Position numbers and translations under genes: made by a program
Assembly: GCA_037176905.1 (NCBI GenBank)
Contig: JBBBWG010029577.1
Coordinates: 4,477 to 52,365, forward strand
Length of the DNA: 47,889 bases
Direction of reading: 5' to 3'
Source: Azolla pinnata
Lineage: Eukaryota; Streptophyta; Polypodiopsida; Salviniales; Salviniaceae
Shown here: positions 11,114 to 24,400 of the stretch, piece after piece
How positions within the stretch are numbered: position 1 is the stretch's first letter
How the letters are laid out: the number at the start of each line of letters is the position of its first letter
The notes under the pieces: generated by a model
Seen by the model: the letters and a program-made list of their open reading frames with translations, nothing else
Told to the model about the DNA's origin: nothing
Database searches by the model: none

Positions 11114-14100
11114 ATGAGAGGCCATCAAATGGAGCAAGTGCAAGGCCTGCAATACAGAACTGATGATGGACCAACCATGCGAATTTGGCCAGTTCAACAT
11201 GATTTTTTCCCAAACCCTAGCCATGAAGGAGGAGCCTCACACACATATCCTGTTGCAATGGCGAACTTCTCTTTTGTCAGTAGCTCATTAAACCCTCAGA
11301 ATGATCATGGGAAAGTGGGCCCAACTAGATCAAAGAATTGGGAAGATTCTTGGGAATGGGACAATATCTTACTTAGAGCAGAGTCTGCAGTGGCCACAAA
11401 TATTTCGCATGGGCAGAGGTCTTCAGAAGAGTTCAAATCGGTATCACCATTAGAACATTCTGTAGATGATGGAAGCCTTAATGAGTCAACAGTGCTTGAA
11501 CTTGGGCTAGTGAGTAAACCAACATCAGTGAACAAGAATGACGGCATTTTGGCATTAACCCTTGGTGGGAAGGATCATGTATGGGCAACAGATGAGATAC
11601 CTTCAGATGCAAACGAGGGGCATCCTTCACCATCAGAGATTCAACACCCACGATGCCAAGTTGACCACTGCGGTGCAAACTTGCAAAATGCGAAAGATTA
11701 TCATAGAAGGCATAAGGTTTGTGAGCTCCACTCCAAGGCTTCAAAGGCTCTTATCTCAGGAATTATGCAACGGTTTTGCCAGCAGTGCAGCAGGTATTAG
11801 TGCAGGAGTGGCAATATGATGTCTTCTTTCCATTCTTTTGCATCTATGTCTTATTCTTTAATATTGGATTTCGCTGCCCCATTTTCACAGATTTCATCTG
11901 GTACAAGAATTTGATGACGATCGAAGGAGCTGCCGGAAACGGTTGGCTGGTCATAATCGTCGCAGAAGAAAAGCTCAGCCAGATACAATTACAGCCTTGG
12001 CAAGTCTATTGAACGATCAAAGTGCACTCATGAGTCTTATCAGTTCATTAGAACAGCTTCAAGGTAGTTTCCTTTGTATATTTCATTAAAAGAGCAATTA
12101 CATTCCAATATCATGTTCATTAGAGATATAGATTGTCATCGCTTGAGGATATCTCGTGGATCTTTGTAATAGAAGATGCATATGTTAGTTCTCATGTAAC
12201 TTTGTAACATGAGAGATGCATATTTTTCGTTCTCACAATTTGGTCTTTAGCATTGGGATACTTATCTGTTACAGGATTTGTGTGTTCTTGCATTTAAATT
12301 TCATCAACCAGATTTCAAGCTACATAGAGTGCTTGAAACAGCCCAAAGAATTAACAGGAAGACATAGGTTCTGAAGTTAGTGACCAATATATCTGTCTTC
12401 ATGCATGGTATAATGATGCCATACTGGGAATTGTGAGTGACCTAAGGCTAGAGATATACAATAGCATTTTATAACTATTTTGAATGGTATATACACATCT
12501 TCCAACCTATCTTTGGACTAGTGTAGATTTTGAACAACCATTGAAATATTCCAGGCATATTGAATGATAACATGTTTTGAATGTAACTGACCTCCTTCCG
12601 TGCTATTTTTTCTGTGACTAATATGAATATTCAATCACTAATCTTGAATATAAATACTTTCTCCACAAGCTATTTATGTTTGAATGAAATTCTAGAATGT
12701 TACTACACAGTGCAGATGTGGAACGCCCTCTATGTGTAATGTTTCTTGCATTAGCAAATAGATATGTAACTTTCTACTGCACTCTTATGTCATGTTGACA
12801 GGGGTTCTTTGTTATTCTCTTGCAATAATGTATAATGCAGAGGCTATTGAGTTATGAGGCCAATTTGAGTGTGATAGTGAACTTTTATTTAGTCAATATA
12901 TTGACGCTTTAGCATCTGTCTTTTTCTCCCTCACCTTTTAGATCTTTCAAAAAATTTATGATGCATGATTCATCAATGGCAGAATTCAATCTAAGGGGAA
13001 GGAGATAACCGTACATGGTCTCTTTTTCTTGCTTAAAATATTACCTTTTGAAAGCTTTCAAAAAATTTATGATCCGTGATTCATCAATGGCAGAATTCAA
13101 TCTAAGGGGAAGGAGAACCATACGTAGTCTCTTTTCTTGCTTAAAATATTACCTTTTGAAAGCTTTCAAAAAATTTATAATGCATGATTCATGAATGGAA
13201 AGGAGATAACAATACACGGCCTCTTTTTCATGCTTAAAATATTACCTTTGAAAGCTTGATGCAGGACTCCTTTATGGTAATCTAACATGATCGAAATTGG
13301 ATTTAACTGTGAAAAGATCAGAAAATGTTAATGAAATGATTTTGATGATGTCAAAAGTTTTCCTGTGTATAGTAGTGTTATCATAACACTGCTATTTTGA
13401 ATTATTACAAAAGAAGCATTGATGAATTATACAAACATGTATAGTTTCTGGTTGATGCTTTGCTTTTTCTTTTGCTTTTAATAACTGGCCATAATTGGTT
13501 ATGATTAACTTGACATGTTTTATTGAAATTTGCATCAGCTATTAGATGTTGTTAAAAAATAATTCAATGTTTTCTTCTACCAGGTTTGGCTTACAAAAAT
13601 ATGCGTATGTATTACATGAATTATTCAAATTATGAATTACTTCCAGCCATATAACGGCCAAAATGTCTGATGTACTCCTGTGCTCATGTTAGGCCTTCAA
13701 AAGATCAATGTTTCAGTTCATAGATCAGTCCCAAGGTTTTTCTATTGTATTATTCTGCTTTCACTGTCTCCAAGATTAATGTTTCACTTCACATCGACTT
13801 TGATTTGACTTTTCAGATACTTAGATGTGACTTGTGCATCTCTGATAAATTTGTCATGGTACATCCAAGAAATTGTGGCAAAGTTTGTGAATGCAAGATG
13901 GGCTCTTTTAAAGATATATTATCTGTTATTAATTCATGATGCGAAGTTTTAAATATCCAAATTGCTCAAGTATAGGCTTACAAAATGCTTCCTTTTAATA
14001 GGATCATTTGTTGATGAAAATTGAAGTTCATAAAATGTTGAATATAATATATGAGCATCGAGTTCTGTATACTTGATAAAAAGCCAGAGTCTCTGATAGA

Positions 14101-17100
14101 TGGGAAACATTTTATTGCTGCAACGGTTGCAACTTGAGATATTGTGGCTGGATTTTTTGGTTTTCGTGAACCTGTTACCGTTTTAATTTGAACAGATATG
14201 GTTTAAGGGGATATATGAGAGAAGGTTATCGTTCTCTTACTTTTAACAGGAAAAACGGAGCTGGAGAAGTTGCTTCAGGTTCTAAGTGGTGGAGGACAAT
14301 CACCTCAGGGTATTATTGGAAATGGGGATGCACAATCTTCAGCTGCAGATGCCCTTCCAAATGATGCCATGACTATTCTTGCTAAGTCTCCACTTCTAAG
14401 CAGCTCATTGCTTTCTAACTCAACGTTTAGAAGCCAGTTCCTGGCTGCTGCAGCACCTGCTAATGCACAGATTTCGGTAATGTCCAGTGCAGTATTATCA
14501 TGTATTTCACACTTGCAACAAAAGACTAGTGACTGTGTTGATGATGACCAGGCCGATTCTTCTTATAACATGGGAAAGCAGCCAAATCTTTCTTTGAATC
14601 TTCCAAGTGGAGCTGAGTGCTCACAACTGCCTACAACAAAGGAAGCTGCTGTTTCTAGTAATAAATTGAATAGCTCTAAGAGGGATTGTAAAAAGCGAAG
14701 AAATGAAGATGACGCTTTTCAAGGAGCAAAAACTGTTCAAGTTAAGAAATCTGCATGGACTCATGTGCAAACTACGAATATACATAAGAGTATGATCTCG
14801 TTCACAGAACCATTTGTGAATGGTGATCTTGATAAACAGGTAACCATGCTTCAGTTGAGAACGTGTTTAGCCTTTATTCAAGTCGATAGTAACACCGAAG
14901 CTCATGGCACACAGGAACAAACATTTCAGTTATGGTTCAAAATTTTTGACAAAAGACCTGCAGATTTACCACCTATGCTCAGGAAACAGGTCCGACGTTT
15001 CTTTTGTGTAGAAGTAGCAATTATCCATCTATTCTTGTCACAGAGGCTTCAGCTGCTGGGTCATCAGATCGATGAAGTAATTGATATTCTGTTTATTGTC
15101 TAGATGCTTGACTGGTTGGACAATGTTCCCACTGAAATGGAGGGTTACATTAGACCTGGCTGTATACTTCTGACAATATTTGTACGCATGCCAGTCCATG
15201 TGTGGGAGAAGGTAAGCATGTTCAACTGTGCGAATAGATTATCCTTCAAGAGTGCATTTCATCTTGTCTTTTCCATTATGGATTTACAGTTTGCATTGAT
15301 GGAATTAGTTTAAATACACATGTGATCTCACTAACCTTCCTTCATCTTCATTTATGGATGTATATTGTATGCATAGATTCCCACTTTCTTGACCTGATAA
15401 CAGTTTACAGCTATGTAGAAATATTGAGGAGAGCCTGGAAAAGTTACTGAAGACTTCAGGTGGAAATTTTTGGAGCGAAGGAAGGGTACTTGTGCACTTC
15501 GGGGAGGCAAGTGCTTTCATTGTTGAAGGTATGCTGGCTTGTTTCGTACAATGTGGGCGTCCCATGTGCAAGATTCTGAATGGATGAATGCTTGCATCCT
15601 GATGCAGGGAAAATTATTGTGAATACAAATCATAGATTCGCTAACACACCTTACCTCACGCTAGTTCAACCTTGCGCTGTTGCTCTGGGGGAAAAAGTGG
15701 TTTTTACTCTGAAAGGACACAACCTGGATGCTCCTGGAACAAAGTAAGATAGTTCATCTCTTTTACAGATTGTGTTACTTGTGAGAATGCATCTTGGGTC
15801 CTTGTCTAACCTTTTTTTTAAATATGTAAAACAGAGTTGTATGTGCTTATGGAGGGAAGTCTGTAGAAAAAGAGGTAGATTTGACATCTAGTTCACATTG
15901 TGTACAAAATGATAGAAATGAAGAACCGGGGACGCTTCCTGGAGGGCAAGAACAGTCTTTTACCTTTCAGCTGGGACCTTTCAAGAATATGGGACATAGT
16001 TTCATAGAGGCAAGTGATTTTATCGATTAACTGTATTAACTGTTTGTTAGTGTCACAGAGGCAAGTGATTTGATTGATTAACTTTTTGGTGGCCATGGTA
16101 GCTCTTTCTTTATGCATACCAGTACTGGTATGTCCTTTTCTTTGTAGCTGCTTTGATGTGTTAATTGCATGTTGTGGGTTATCTTTCTCGGGGAAGTTTT
16201 TCCCACAAATTCTGCTGGTAATCAATTTGCCTGTGACGAGCCTTAATTGCCAGTCCTCGTTCACATTAATAGTTTGATATGATATTAATGGCTAACACTA
16301 GTGATCGGTTGTTAGCTACCTTCTGGGTTATCATGTTGAGCCAGGGTTTCTTCTAACATGTTACAATTTTAGCTCCTTCACTTGCGCCTCATAGGGAGCA
16401 TTAAGATATCAAACATATCAAAGAGCTCTGCTGCTTTTCTAGAAATTCAAGCCTTAAATTTATGCATTAATTTCCCTCTCCCATGATGGATTGTGGGGCC
16501 TTACAAGTGATGAGTCAGTATAATTATGATACCTGGTTGTTTCTCGTTTAGCTTTCTGACACCATGTCGTGTATTATCAATCGATCATGATTCTTCTTTA
16601 CTTAGTTGAACCAGTTCTTTATTTCGGTTTAGTTGTTTTGTTAAAAACCACTTCAGTTAAATGCTCTAATGCTAGTGCGACAAGGACAGTCGCACAATAA
16701 CAAGTGCTCACTAATACTGATGCAGGTGGAAGGACATTGTATAAAAGGAAATACCTTTCCTATTGTTATAGCTGAAAGGTCTCTTTGTCAAGAGATATGT
16801 TCTTTAGAGGCAGAACTGATTAGCAGCAGCCAAAACAAAGAACAAGCTGACATTATTAACTTCTTACATGAGTTGGGTTGGCTTCTACATCGAATTCAGT
16901 GGAGAACACGCTATGCAGATCTTGGGGAGAGAGATTTCTCACCAGGAAGGTATAGATGGTTGCTACAGTTCTCTGTGAGGCACGGGTTTTGTGCTGTATC
17001 GAAAACGATACTGGATTCTCTATTCATCACCGATGCGAATACTGGGTGCTATAACAACAATGAAGCAAATACTATTATATCAGAGGAGGATCTCCTACAT

Positions 17101-17906
17101 GTTGCGGTAAGTAGTAACTCGAGGCCGATGGTGGAAACCTTGCTCAACTACATTCCTCCAAACCGGCATTCAGATTCGAAGGTATACACTTTCCGGCCGG
17201 ACATGCAAAGCCATCATAGTAATGGTCTCACGCCTCTGCATATTGCTGCGAGTCTCCGTGGTTCCGTGGACATTCTGGATGCTCTAACAAATACACCAAA
17301 AGAGGTATTTAATTTGAAGTGCTGTCCTCACAAGATTTCTGCTTATTTGGATATATATATGTTTGTATCTCTATCTATCTATCTATAGTATACAGGTATA
17401 TTTATGTACTGATTTTTGTCATTTGAAAATGGATACATCATTGAGCTCAAAACCTTTTGGTGCAGTTGTGGGTACAAGCATGGTCGACAGCGAGGGATTC
17501 AGCTGGTCAAACCCCATTGATGTATGCATTAAGCATCGGCAATGTCAACTCGATCGAGCTGGTACGGTGCAAAATCAAAGAGCCGTCGAATGAACCAAAG
17601 GTCGCGAAATCGAAGCCGTTGCACCTGTCTCTAGATATCGGCACCTCACTACAAAAGGCGCTGCCACTGGGAAAGCAAATACAAGATTACTATACGAGCA
17701 AAGGACGAGAGCTGATGCTGAGCCGGGATCTGCCTCTAAGAGTTCGGGGCTTGAGACCAGGATCGGTTTACCGTCCTTTTGTCTTGTCAATGCTTGCGGT
17801 TGCAGCGGTGTGCGTATGCGTTGGCCTTCTCATGAAAGGCCCTCCTAAGGTCAGCTTTATTCAAGGCCCATTTGTTTGGGATTCCGTCAAGTTTGGCCCG
17901 ATTTAA
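11114..17906 (+). CDS. Large SBP-box transcription factor with ankyrin repeats and C-terminal membrane segment (SPL1/12/14 class)
   Basis: Nine coding exons join in frame: 11114-11793, 11891-12063, 14250-14989, 15104-15211, 15411-15528, 15608-15743, 15835-16009, 16726-17304, 17466-17906. They total 3150 bases and 1049 residues. The SBP DNA-binding domain spans about 179-257. Zinc site one is C181, C186, C203, H206; site two is C222, C225, H229, C241. A basic nuclear-import stretch lies at 242-254 ([13 protein letters not shown]). The exon 1/2 intron splits codon R227, the conserved SBP intron position. An acidic N-terminal patch ([12 protein letters not shown]) and ILALTLGGK match group-II SPL proteins. 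Ankyrin-like repeats lie at about 830-855, 876-900 and 914-936, and a hydrophobic segment ([17 protein letters not shown]) at about 1009-1026. Family members bind GTAC-core promoter elements. No miR156-like target was noticed, as is usual for this class. All introns are GT-AG except intron 7, which is GC-AG. Confidence 0.95.
12941..13258. repeat. Threefold tandem repeat of about 105 bp in SPL intron 2
   Basis: Three copies begin near 12941, 13045 and 13151. Each contains ctttcaaaaaatttatgat, gattcat, aaggagataac and gcttaaaatattacc. The third copy lacks the middle portion with cagaattcaatctaagggg. The repeats account for part of the 2.2 kb length of this intron (12064-14249). Confidence 0.88.
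16003..16083. repeat. Short direct duplication of the intron 7 donor region
   Basis: The segment agaggcaagtgatttt with gattaact at 16006-16031 is repeated with few changes at 16055-16082 (agaggcaagtgatttg, gattaact). The second copy lies inside the intron and offers a duplicate GC donor. Confidence 0.8.
16010..16725 (+). other. GC-AG intron of the SPL gene (intron 7)
   Basis: Exon 7 must end in TTC ATA GAG at 16009 to join the conserved VEGHCIKGN exon at 16726 in phase 0. The donor is therefore GAG|GCAAGT, the strong consensus for GC-AG introns. Using the nearby GT at 16014 would shift frame and destroy the conserved downstream protein. The donor neighbourhood (agaggcaagtgattt) recurs about 50 bp further on. 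Confidence 0.85.
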
Positions 17907-18201
17907 AGCCATAATTCTTTGCCCAAGAATAAGTAAAATGCTGGTAACACAACAAGAGTTCTCTTCCTTCTTTAAAATCACTGTGGTTGCCTGGTCTTTA
18001 TCCTGAAACACCCATTTTTGCCTGTCAAAAAGATTCAGCTTAGAAAGGGGAGAGTTTTCTTTCCAGCTTTTACATCTAACTCATTATTTTCCAGCTAAAC
18101 AGCAATTCTAATGAAATAATGTAAGTTTGATTTATTTGTTCTTACATGATTTCATAAAAGAACCTTCGATTAACACAAGTTTTTGGACATTTTGTTTTTT
18201 T

Positions 18202-18301
18202 NNNNNNNNNNNNNNNNNNNNNNNNNNNNNNNNNNNNNNNNNNNNNNNNNNNNNNNNNNNNNNNNNNNNNNNNNNNNNNNNNNNNNNNNNNNNNNNNNNN
18301 N
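18202..18301. other. Assembly gap of exactly 100 N
   Basis: One hundred N lie between the SPL 3' end and the aldo/keto reductase start. The round length suggests a placeholder of unknown size, so promoter sequence of the downstream gene could be missing. Confidence 0.99.
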
Positions 18302-18416
18302 AAGTGGGTAGGGGTATTTTGGGGATTTCTAGAAATGGGAGGGTATCCTTCAGAAATAAGCAAAATCCATCGTCGATTGATTTTGTGTGAACTTCTCCGT
18401 TTTTCTTCTCCTGAGA

Positions 18417-21400
18417 ATGGCCTCATCTCTTGTGCTCCCATGGCGTCTCGGAGCTCGCCCTCTCCCTCTCCCTCTCCGTTCCCTTCGCCGCCCCGCCCAC
18501 CCCATCCCTGCCGCGGCTGTGGCTTCTCTCGCTCCTCCCAGTACCGCCCTCAAGTACAATCGCCTCGGCGATTCGGAGCTCTTGATCAGCGAGGTCACGC
18601 TTGGCACGGTATGTCGAATTGCTCGACTTTTGTCCACCCGCATGTTGCCGGTAGGCTTGTGTCGTATGAACGGATGCTTCAAAACGCGTGTGCATGTTTG
18701 TAGAGATGACCTTGTTGTATGCATGCATGCATTTTGTCAACCTATGCACGTTTTCTTTCATGGACAGCCGCACTTCCTGCCTGTAGGCGTCCCTAAACGT
18801 ATAAACGCCTTTTGGGGACAGTCGTTTGTATGTATGTGCGTGTAAGCCTATGGAGTGTTGTGTACATGTATAGATGTTTGTATAGATGTATTATGTTTGT
18901 ACAATTGTATGAATCTATATATGAATAAATGTGCTTTTATATGGATGTCGGTTTTTGATGTATGTATGTACATTTAATTCAACATTCCGTTGACATTTTG
19001 ATTCGAATACTAACATGAACCAATATCTAGTAAGCATGACATCTTGTTACTCTTGTTTTGTTATTTCTTCAGATGACTTGGGGTAAACAAAACACTGAAA
19101 AAGAGGCTCATGAACAGCTAAGTTACGCTTTTGACCATGGCATCAACATCATCGACACAGCAGAAATGGTAAGCTGCAAAAAAACTGCTCATTTAGGTCG
19201 TGATCTTTTCTGATGTAGGTTTCTTCTTTTCAAGGTGTTAAAGATGAAAGTTGTGAACGACTATGTGCTGGTTATGAATAGGTCAAAGGCTATTTTGTCG
19301 GGACTTGGATTATTTTCTGGATATATAACTTCAAAATTCTTTGATGTTCCTTTAAATGGTATCATATGTTTTTGTTATGTACGTATACTTTTGTGTACCT
19401 TTTCCATTTCTTGGCCATTCTTAGCTTTCCCATCAGCTCCTAAGTTTTTGCAAAATTACTTCTCCATTTTTCTCTATTGGCAATGGTGTTTCTTGGCACC
19501 CAAGGAGGGTCAAAGTGTTCCTGACCAAAAGCTACATCAACGCACCTATGATTGACCTCATAGGTAAATCCTTTGAGCTAACGTGATGGTGGACTAGTGA
19601 ACCAATTTGACGCTCCTTTGGTGATAACAGTTTCCTATACAGAAAACTGCCAGAAGAAATGTCCTTTTTATCTTCACAGTGTTTTGGCACCCCTTCCTGT
19701 ACGTTGACACAAACGAATTTTTCATCCTCCAAGCATGCCAAAATCCCCAATATCTGTAAGGGATTCTGTTATCTAATCCTTCACATGCAAGGAACCAGGT
19801 AGCTCATTAGTTTGTACGGAATTCATATGCTCAAGAGCCCCATTTATGTACATTTTACACTATTTGAAAGTCATGCTCAAGTAGGTTGGGGAATCACAGC
19901 TCACCCCTGGCTGGGGAATCACAACTCACTCCTCTAGAGATGATCACTTACTTACACATGCACAACTATACGACAAACACAATACACACTTGTACATAGA
20001 GAGAGAAGAGAGAGAATGAATGAGAATCTCTAGTCGAAGTTCAATAGAATGACAAGATTGGTAATTGTGGAAGATGGGATTTTAGAGTCACAAAAGCAAA
20101 TGAGGGCGTTTGAACAGCGAGAAGTAGATTCTATATGCCTTTTGGATATGATGATCATATTTGGCAATCAATGTTAGAATTACCAATTCTGTCAGCACTG
20201 TTTCCATAGTTGGTGGTGGAGGAACCTTGAAAAGATTAGTTATTTGATAGTAAAAAATCCATATTTGCAATGCACACAAATGGCGTGTACCCTAAACTGG
20301 TTGAAGATAGAGGTTGGGTAGCGACCAAGGTCTTTTCTACATGGCGCATTACCTATGGAGTTCAATGGTGGTTTAGAGTTTTAGATGCATGATGGATATC
20401 TCATCTTCTATTTCGTGCAAATTTGTTCGTTTGGCATGCCATGGTCTGTGGATTGCCGTTGGCTATGACTTTAAAATGAAGACACATTTCTAGAGGTATA
20501 TGCATCTTCTGTATGACGATCAATGAAGATGTTAAACATAGGTTTATCTCTTGCCCGATTGATAAAGTAATATTGACAGTTATATCACAATTTTAGGGAT
20601 CATCAATTGGGAATGCTTTAACACCTTTTTAATAGGTTTTCATTGAAGGTCATAGAGTTTTACCAACCCTAACATATAAGATTGTATTTGATTATCTAAG
20701 GGACTTGCATAAGTTCTAAAGGACTTGTATATGTTCTAAGGGACTTGTATGTATGGTATAGTTAGAGCTTGAGGAATGGTTTTTTACTTCATGGGCTTTT
20801 TGGAGCATCTCAACAAATATGTAGGATAAAAGGAAAGTTGATTTGGCAGTTTTCATAGTTATGTCGTATGGAAACTTTGTTATCGGAAAAATAAGATTTA
20901 TGTTAGTCAGTATTGCAGCAGTTTAAAAGGTTGACCTTGCCACATTGCTACTTTTAAGTACTTTCGGTAATAAGAGTTTTTTGTATTGTCATGTTGTTTT
21001 TGTATTTGCACAATTTACTCAAATTGATCAGAAATAAAAAATAGATACCATTTTCCTCTTTTTGAGATATTTGGGGATTATGTCATAATTGGGATCATGC
21101 AATTCTTTTGTGTTTGATGGTAGACAGGGAGTCAGAGCATATATCTAGAAGCTAATGTGACAGTTTCATTTATTAAAACAAGTTGAAATTATTTCTTTAG
21201 AAGGATTTTAGACTTGCATATTAGCGGTTTAGAATGTTCCACTACCTATAGGTAGTGAACACACTTCTTAGTTTGTAAAATTGTAATTGTGTTTTTCACA
21301 CATTTATTAATATACTTGTGTGTATTTACCACTTCTAGTCTTCTATCATCTGCATAGGAGGCTATTCTTATTCGTTTTTCTTCCTCTTACATGCTCCCTT

Positions 21401-24400
21401 CTTAGGAGTACCGTTCACGCATGTCTATGTTACACTCTCTGCCGTTTGGGTAATGCACCTGCAGTAATTTGGTCTCCTAACAATGTCTTGCTCAACTCTA
21501 CAATCAAGATGATGTGAGGAACGAGCAAGGCCTTGACCATGTCCGTCTAACGTATGCCATGATCAAGAGGAGCATCAAGAAGTTGGAACTCTCCATTTCT
21601 TGGTTTACCTGATCCACCTGTAGCATCCACAACTCAACAACTTGTGTTCTCCATGTCTCTCACAAGTTTAGGTTTAGTGTTCTTCTTTCAATTGTCCTTT
21701 AGTTTATTTCTACGGTATTAGAACTCTTGTTGGACTACTTCGTCTGTGCCTCGTTCCCTCAAAGATGTGGTCATGGATGTAATTCTCATGGTTCACATGA
21801 ATTGAGTTGGAAGCAAAATGTGTGCAACTCTGTTGTTGCCACATGAAGCTCTGCCTCTCTTTTTGGGACCGTGTATTGTTGTGTGCAACTCTCCATTTGC
21901 TTCTTGATCAGGGCTTGCTGTACATGGGTGAGGACCTCCTTGGCTTGTCGGAGCTGGATATATTTTTAGGGCTAGACGAGGAGTAAAGGAATCTATTTGA
22001 ATAAGTATCTATTTCTATCACGAAAACGTTGAAATATCCCCTTGAAGAAATGCACTCATAAAGAGGGTGGAAAGAAGAAGCTGTACACATGGAAAGGGGA
22101 AGTCAAAGCTTTTTTTCAAGGTTATCATATAGGATGGCTAGAGTAGAGGGAGGCTATGATAGGATTCATGGCATTCAATGCTATTACATATATATAAATC
22201 CAGAATCAAAGGTTCGATGTGAACGTTTAAGTAACCCCTCTAGTTGCATCCAATGCTCATGTTGAGCTTTTCCAAGACTTTCCGTGAGAACATTTGCAGG
22301 GTTATCTTGTGTTTTGATCTTGGTTCGTGTAACTAGATCATCCTCCGAAACTTGTTTGATAAAGTGATATTGCACATCAATGCATTTGGTGTGGGAATGG
22401 ACCATGACATTCTTAGCCAGATATACAACACTCTAGCTATCACATCCCAAGGCAGGAGTACTGATAGACATACTGAGATCTTCAGCAAGTCTGCTAAGCC
22501 AAGTAGCTTCCTTTGAACCTTCGGTAGCTGAATATATATTCAGCTCTAGTAGTACTTAGCGCTACACAATTTGGAGCACCAAGAAACTGATCCACCAGAA
22601 ATTGTAAACATGTACCCGCTAGTGGACTTGCAAGTATTCAAGTCACTTGCCATGTGTACATCAAAATATTCCTGCAAACTTGATGCACCCTTCCTATAGG
22701 TTTGATATTTTCTCTGTGTACCCTTAAGTTACCTGAAAACATTCTTGACAGCCTCCCAATGTGCGTTGCCGGTCCCAATGCATGAGCAATATCCAGATGA
22801 GTAGCTACCTTGAGAAGCCCTAGTTATCACAACCTAATTCTTTATTAAGGAGAATGCCTGCTCTATATGCTGAATCTGTGTTGACTGACTACATGGACAA
22901 GCAGTTACTTTCTCCCACTGCCAAAGCTATGCCCCCCCTCTTTGCTTCCCCATCTGTCCTGCTCGCATCCACTTCTGACGGACATCTATCTATAAACAGT
23001 TTGTCTCTGACAACAAGACTTCACTGTTTTCCTAGATCATGTGCACATGGGCTTGGTTCGTTCTTTCTCTCAGAGCTTGGTCTTCTTCCTTGTACTGTTT
23101 TTTTTCTTTTTGTCCTTCTGCCATAGTATTCTCTATGCTTGACACTGTGATTGTGTAACCCTATCATTTTTGAGAATTGGCAAAAGATGAATATTGATGT
23201 GGTTCTGTAGCAGACATGTGATTTTTGGGGAGTTTTCAATTTCCAGTGAAATATTGTTTTCTGGGGTTTGTGTTGTTTATATGTACTATTCTAATTTCAG
23301 GTTCCTAAAAGCTGACAAATTTGCCAGTGTTTTGCCTCAGTATCCTGTGCCACCCAGTAAGCAGACAGATGGGAGAACTGATCAAATTATCAAGCCATGG
23401 CTGAAAACGAGACAAAGAGACAAGGTTTTTGGAATACCCTGATCCTGGATTTTTAAAGTGTATTGTAATTTATCTTAGTTTTACAATTTGGGCTCGAAAA
23501 ATCAGCTCTCAAATGGGAGTCCTCTATGAATGGGAGTCGTCAAAGATATGCCTTTTTACTCTAGAACAAGATGCATTAAATAGATATTTATACTTTTGTC
23601 TACTTAAGTTGGTTAATAAACTAACTTCCCTCAAGATTTTAGGAAAATTTAACTATTTTAATTATGCAACTGTGGATATTCTAGGTGATAGTTGCAACAA
23701 AAGTTTCAGGATATTCAACACGAGAGCATAATTTGCGTGCTAATCCTGGTAGTATACGTGTGGATGCTGCCAATATCAAGGAGAGTGTGGAAGGAAGCCT
23801 TAGGCGCTTGGGCACTGATTATATTGATCTACTTCAAATTCACTGGTACATTTTGTAGAAGCCTTAAATTTGGTTGTTTGAAGCCATTTCTTCTATTGTC
23901 TGCACAGGAAGAACTCTTCAAATTAGCATGCAAAACGGAATTCTCTGTCCAAATGCCCATAGTAAACTACAAAATTGTCGTATGTAGAACAGAACTTTGA
24001 GTCAAAATTGTTGACTGAAGGCAAAATGTACTTAGCTGGTAGTTTTCAGGTTTTGCTTTGTGTGCTGTTTTATCATACAATTAGGGATCTATTATTGTGA
24101 ACCCTAACAGGAACATGCTAGTGAGAAATAAAGATGGATATTTTAAATGAAAATATGTTATTGAGGCCAAAGTAGCCCATGAGAGCAGACAAGAGTTGGC
24201 ATCTTTAGAATGTTTCCTGTATAGCAAAATGTATATTGATTGAAGAATCTCATTATCCACACAAGAGTTTGAACTCAGGCAGATTACAATATTCTTTTTA
24301 GAAAGAAAGGCTTTGGAGTGAAAAAAAAGAAATATCAAGTATGGAGAAGAATATTAACGTAAGAATTAAATGATGAAATGATACAACCTGTTACAAAGAG

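Noticed and set aside
11562..12012. Alternative plus-strand frames over the SBP exons
   Set aside because: They are shadows; the true frame gives a complete SBP domain with all eight zinc ligands across the conserved intron.
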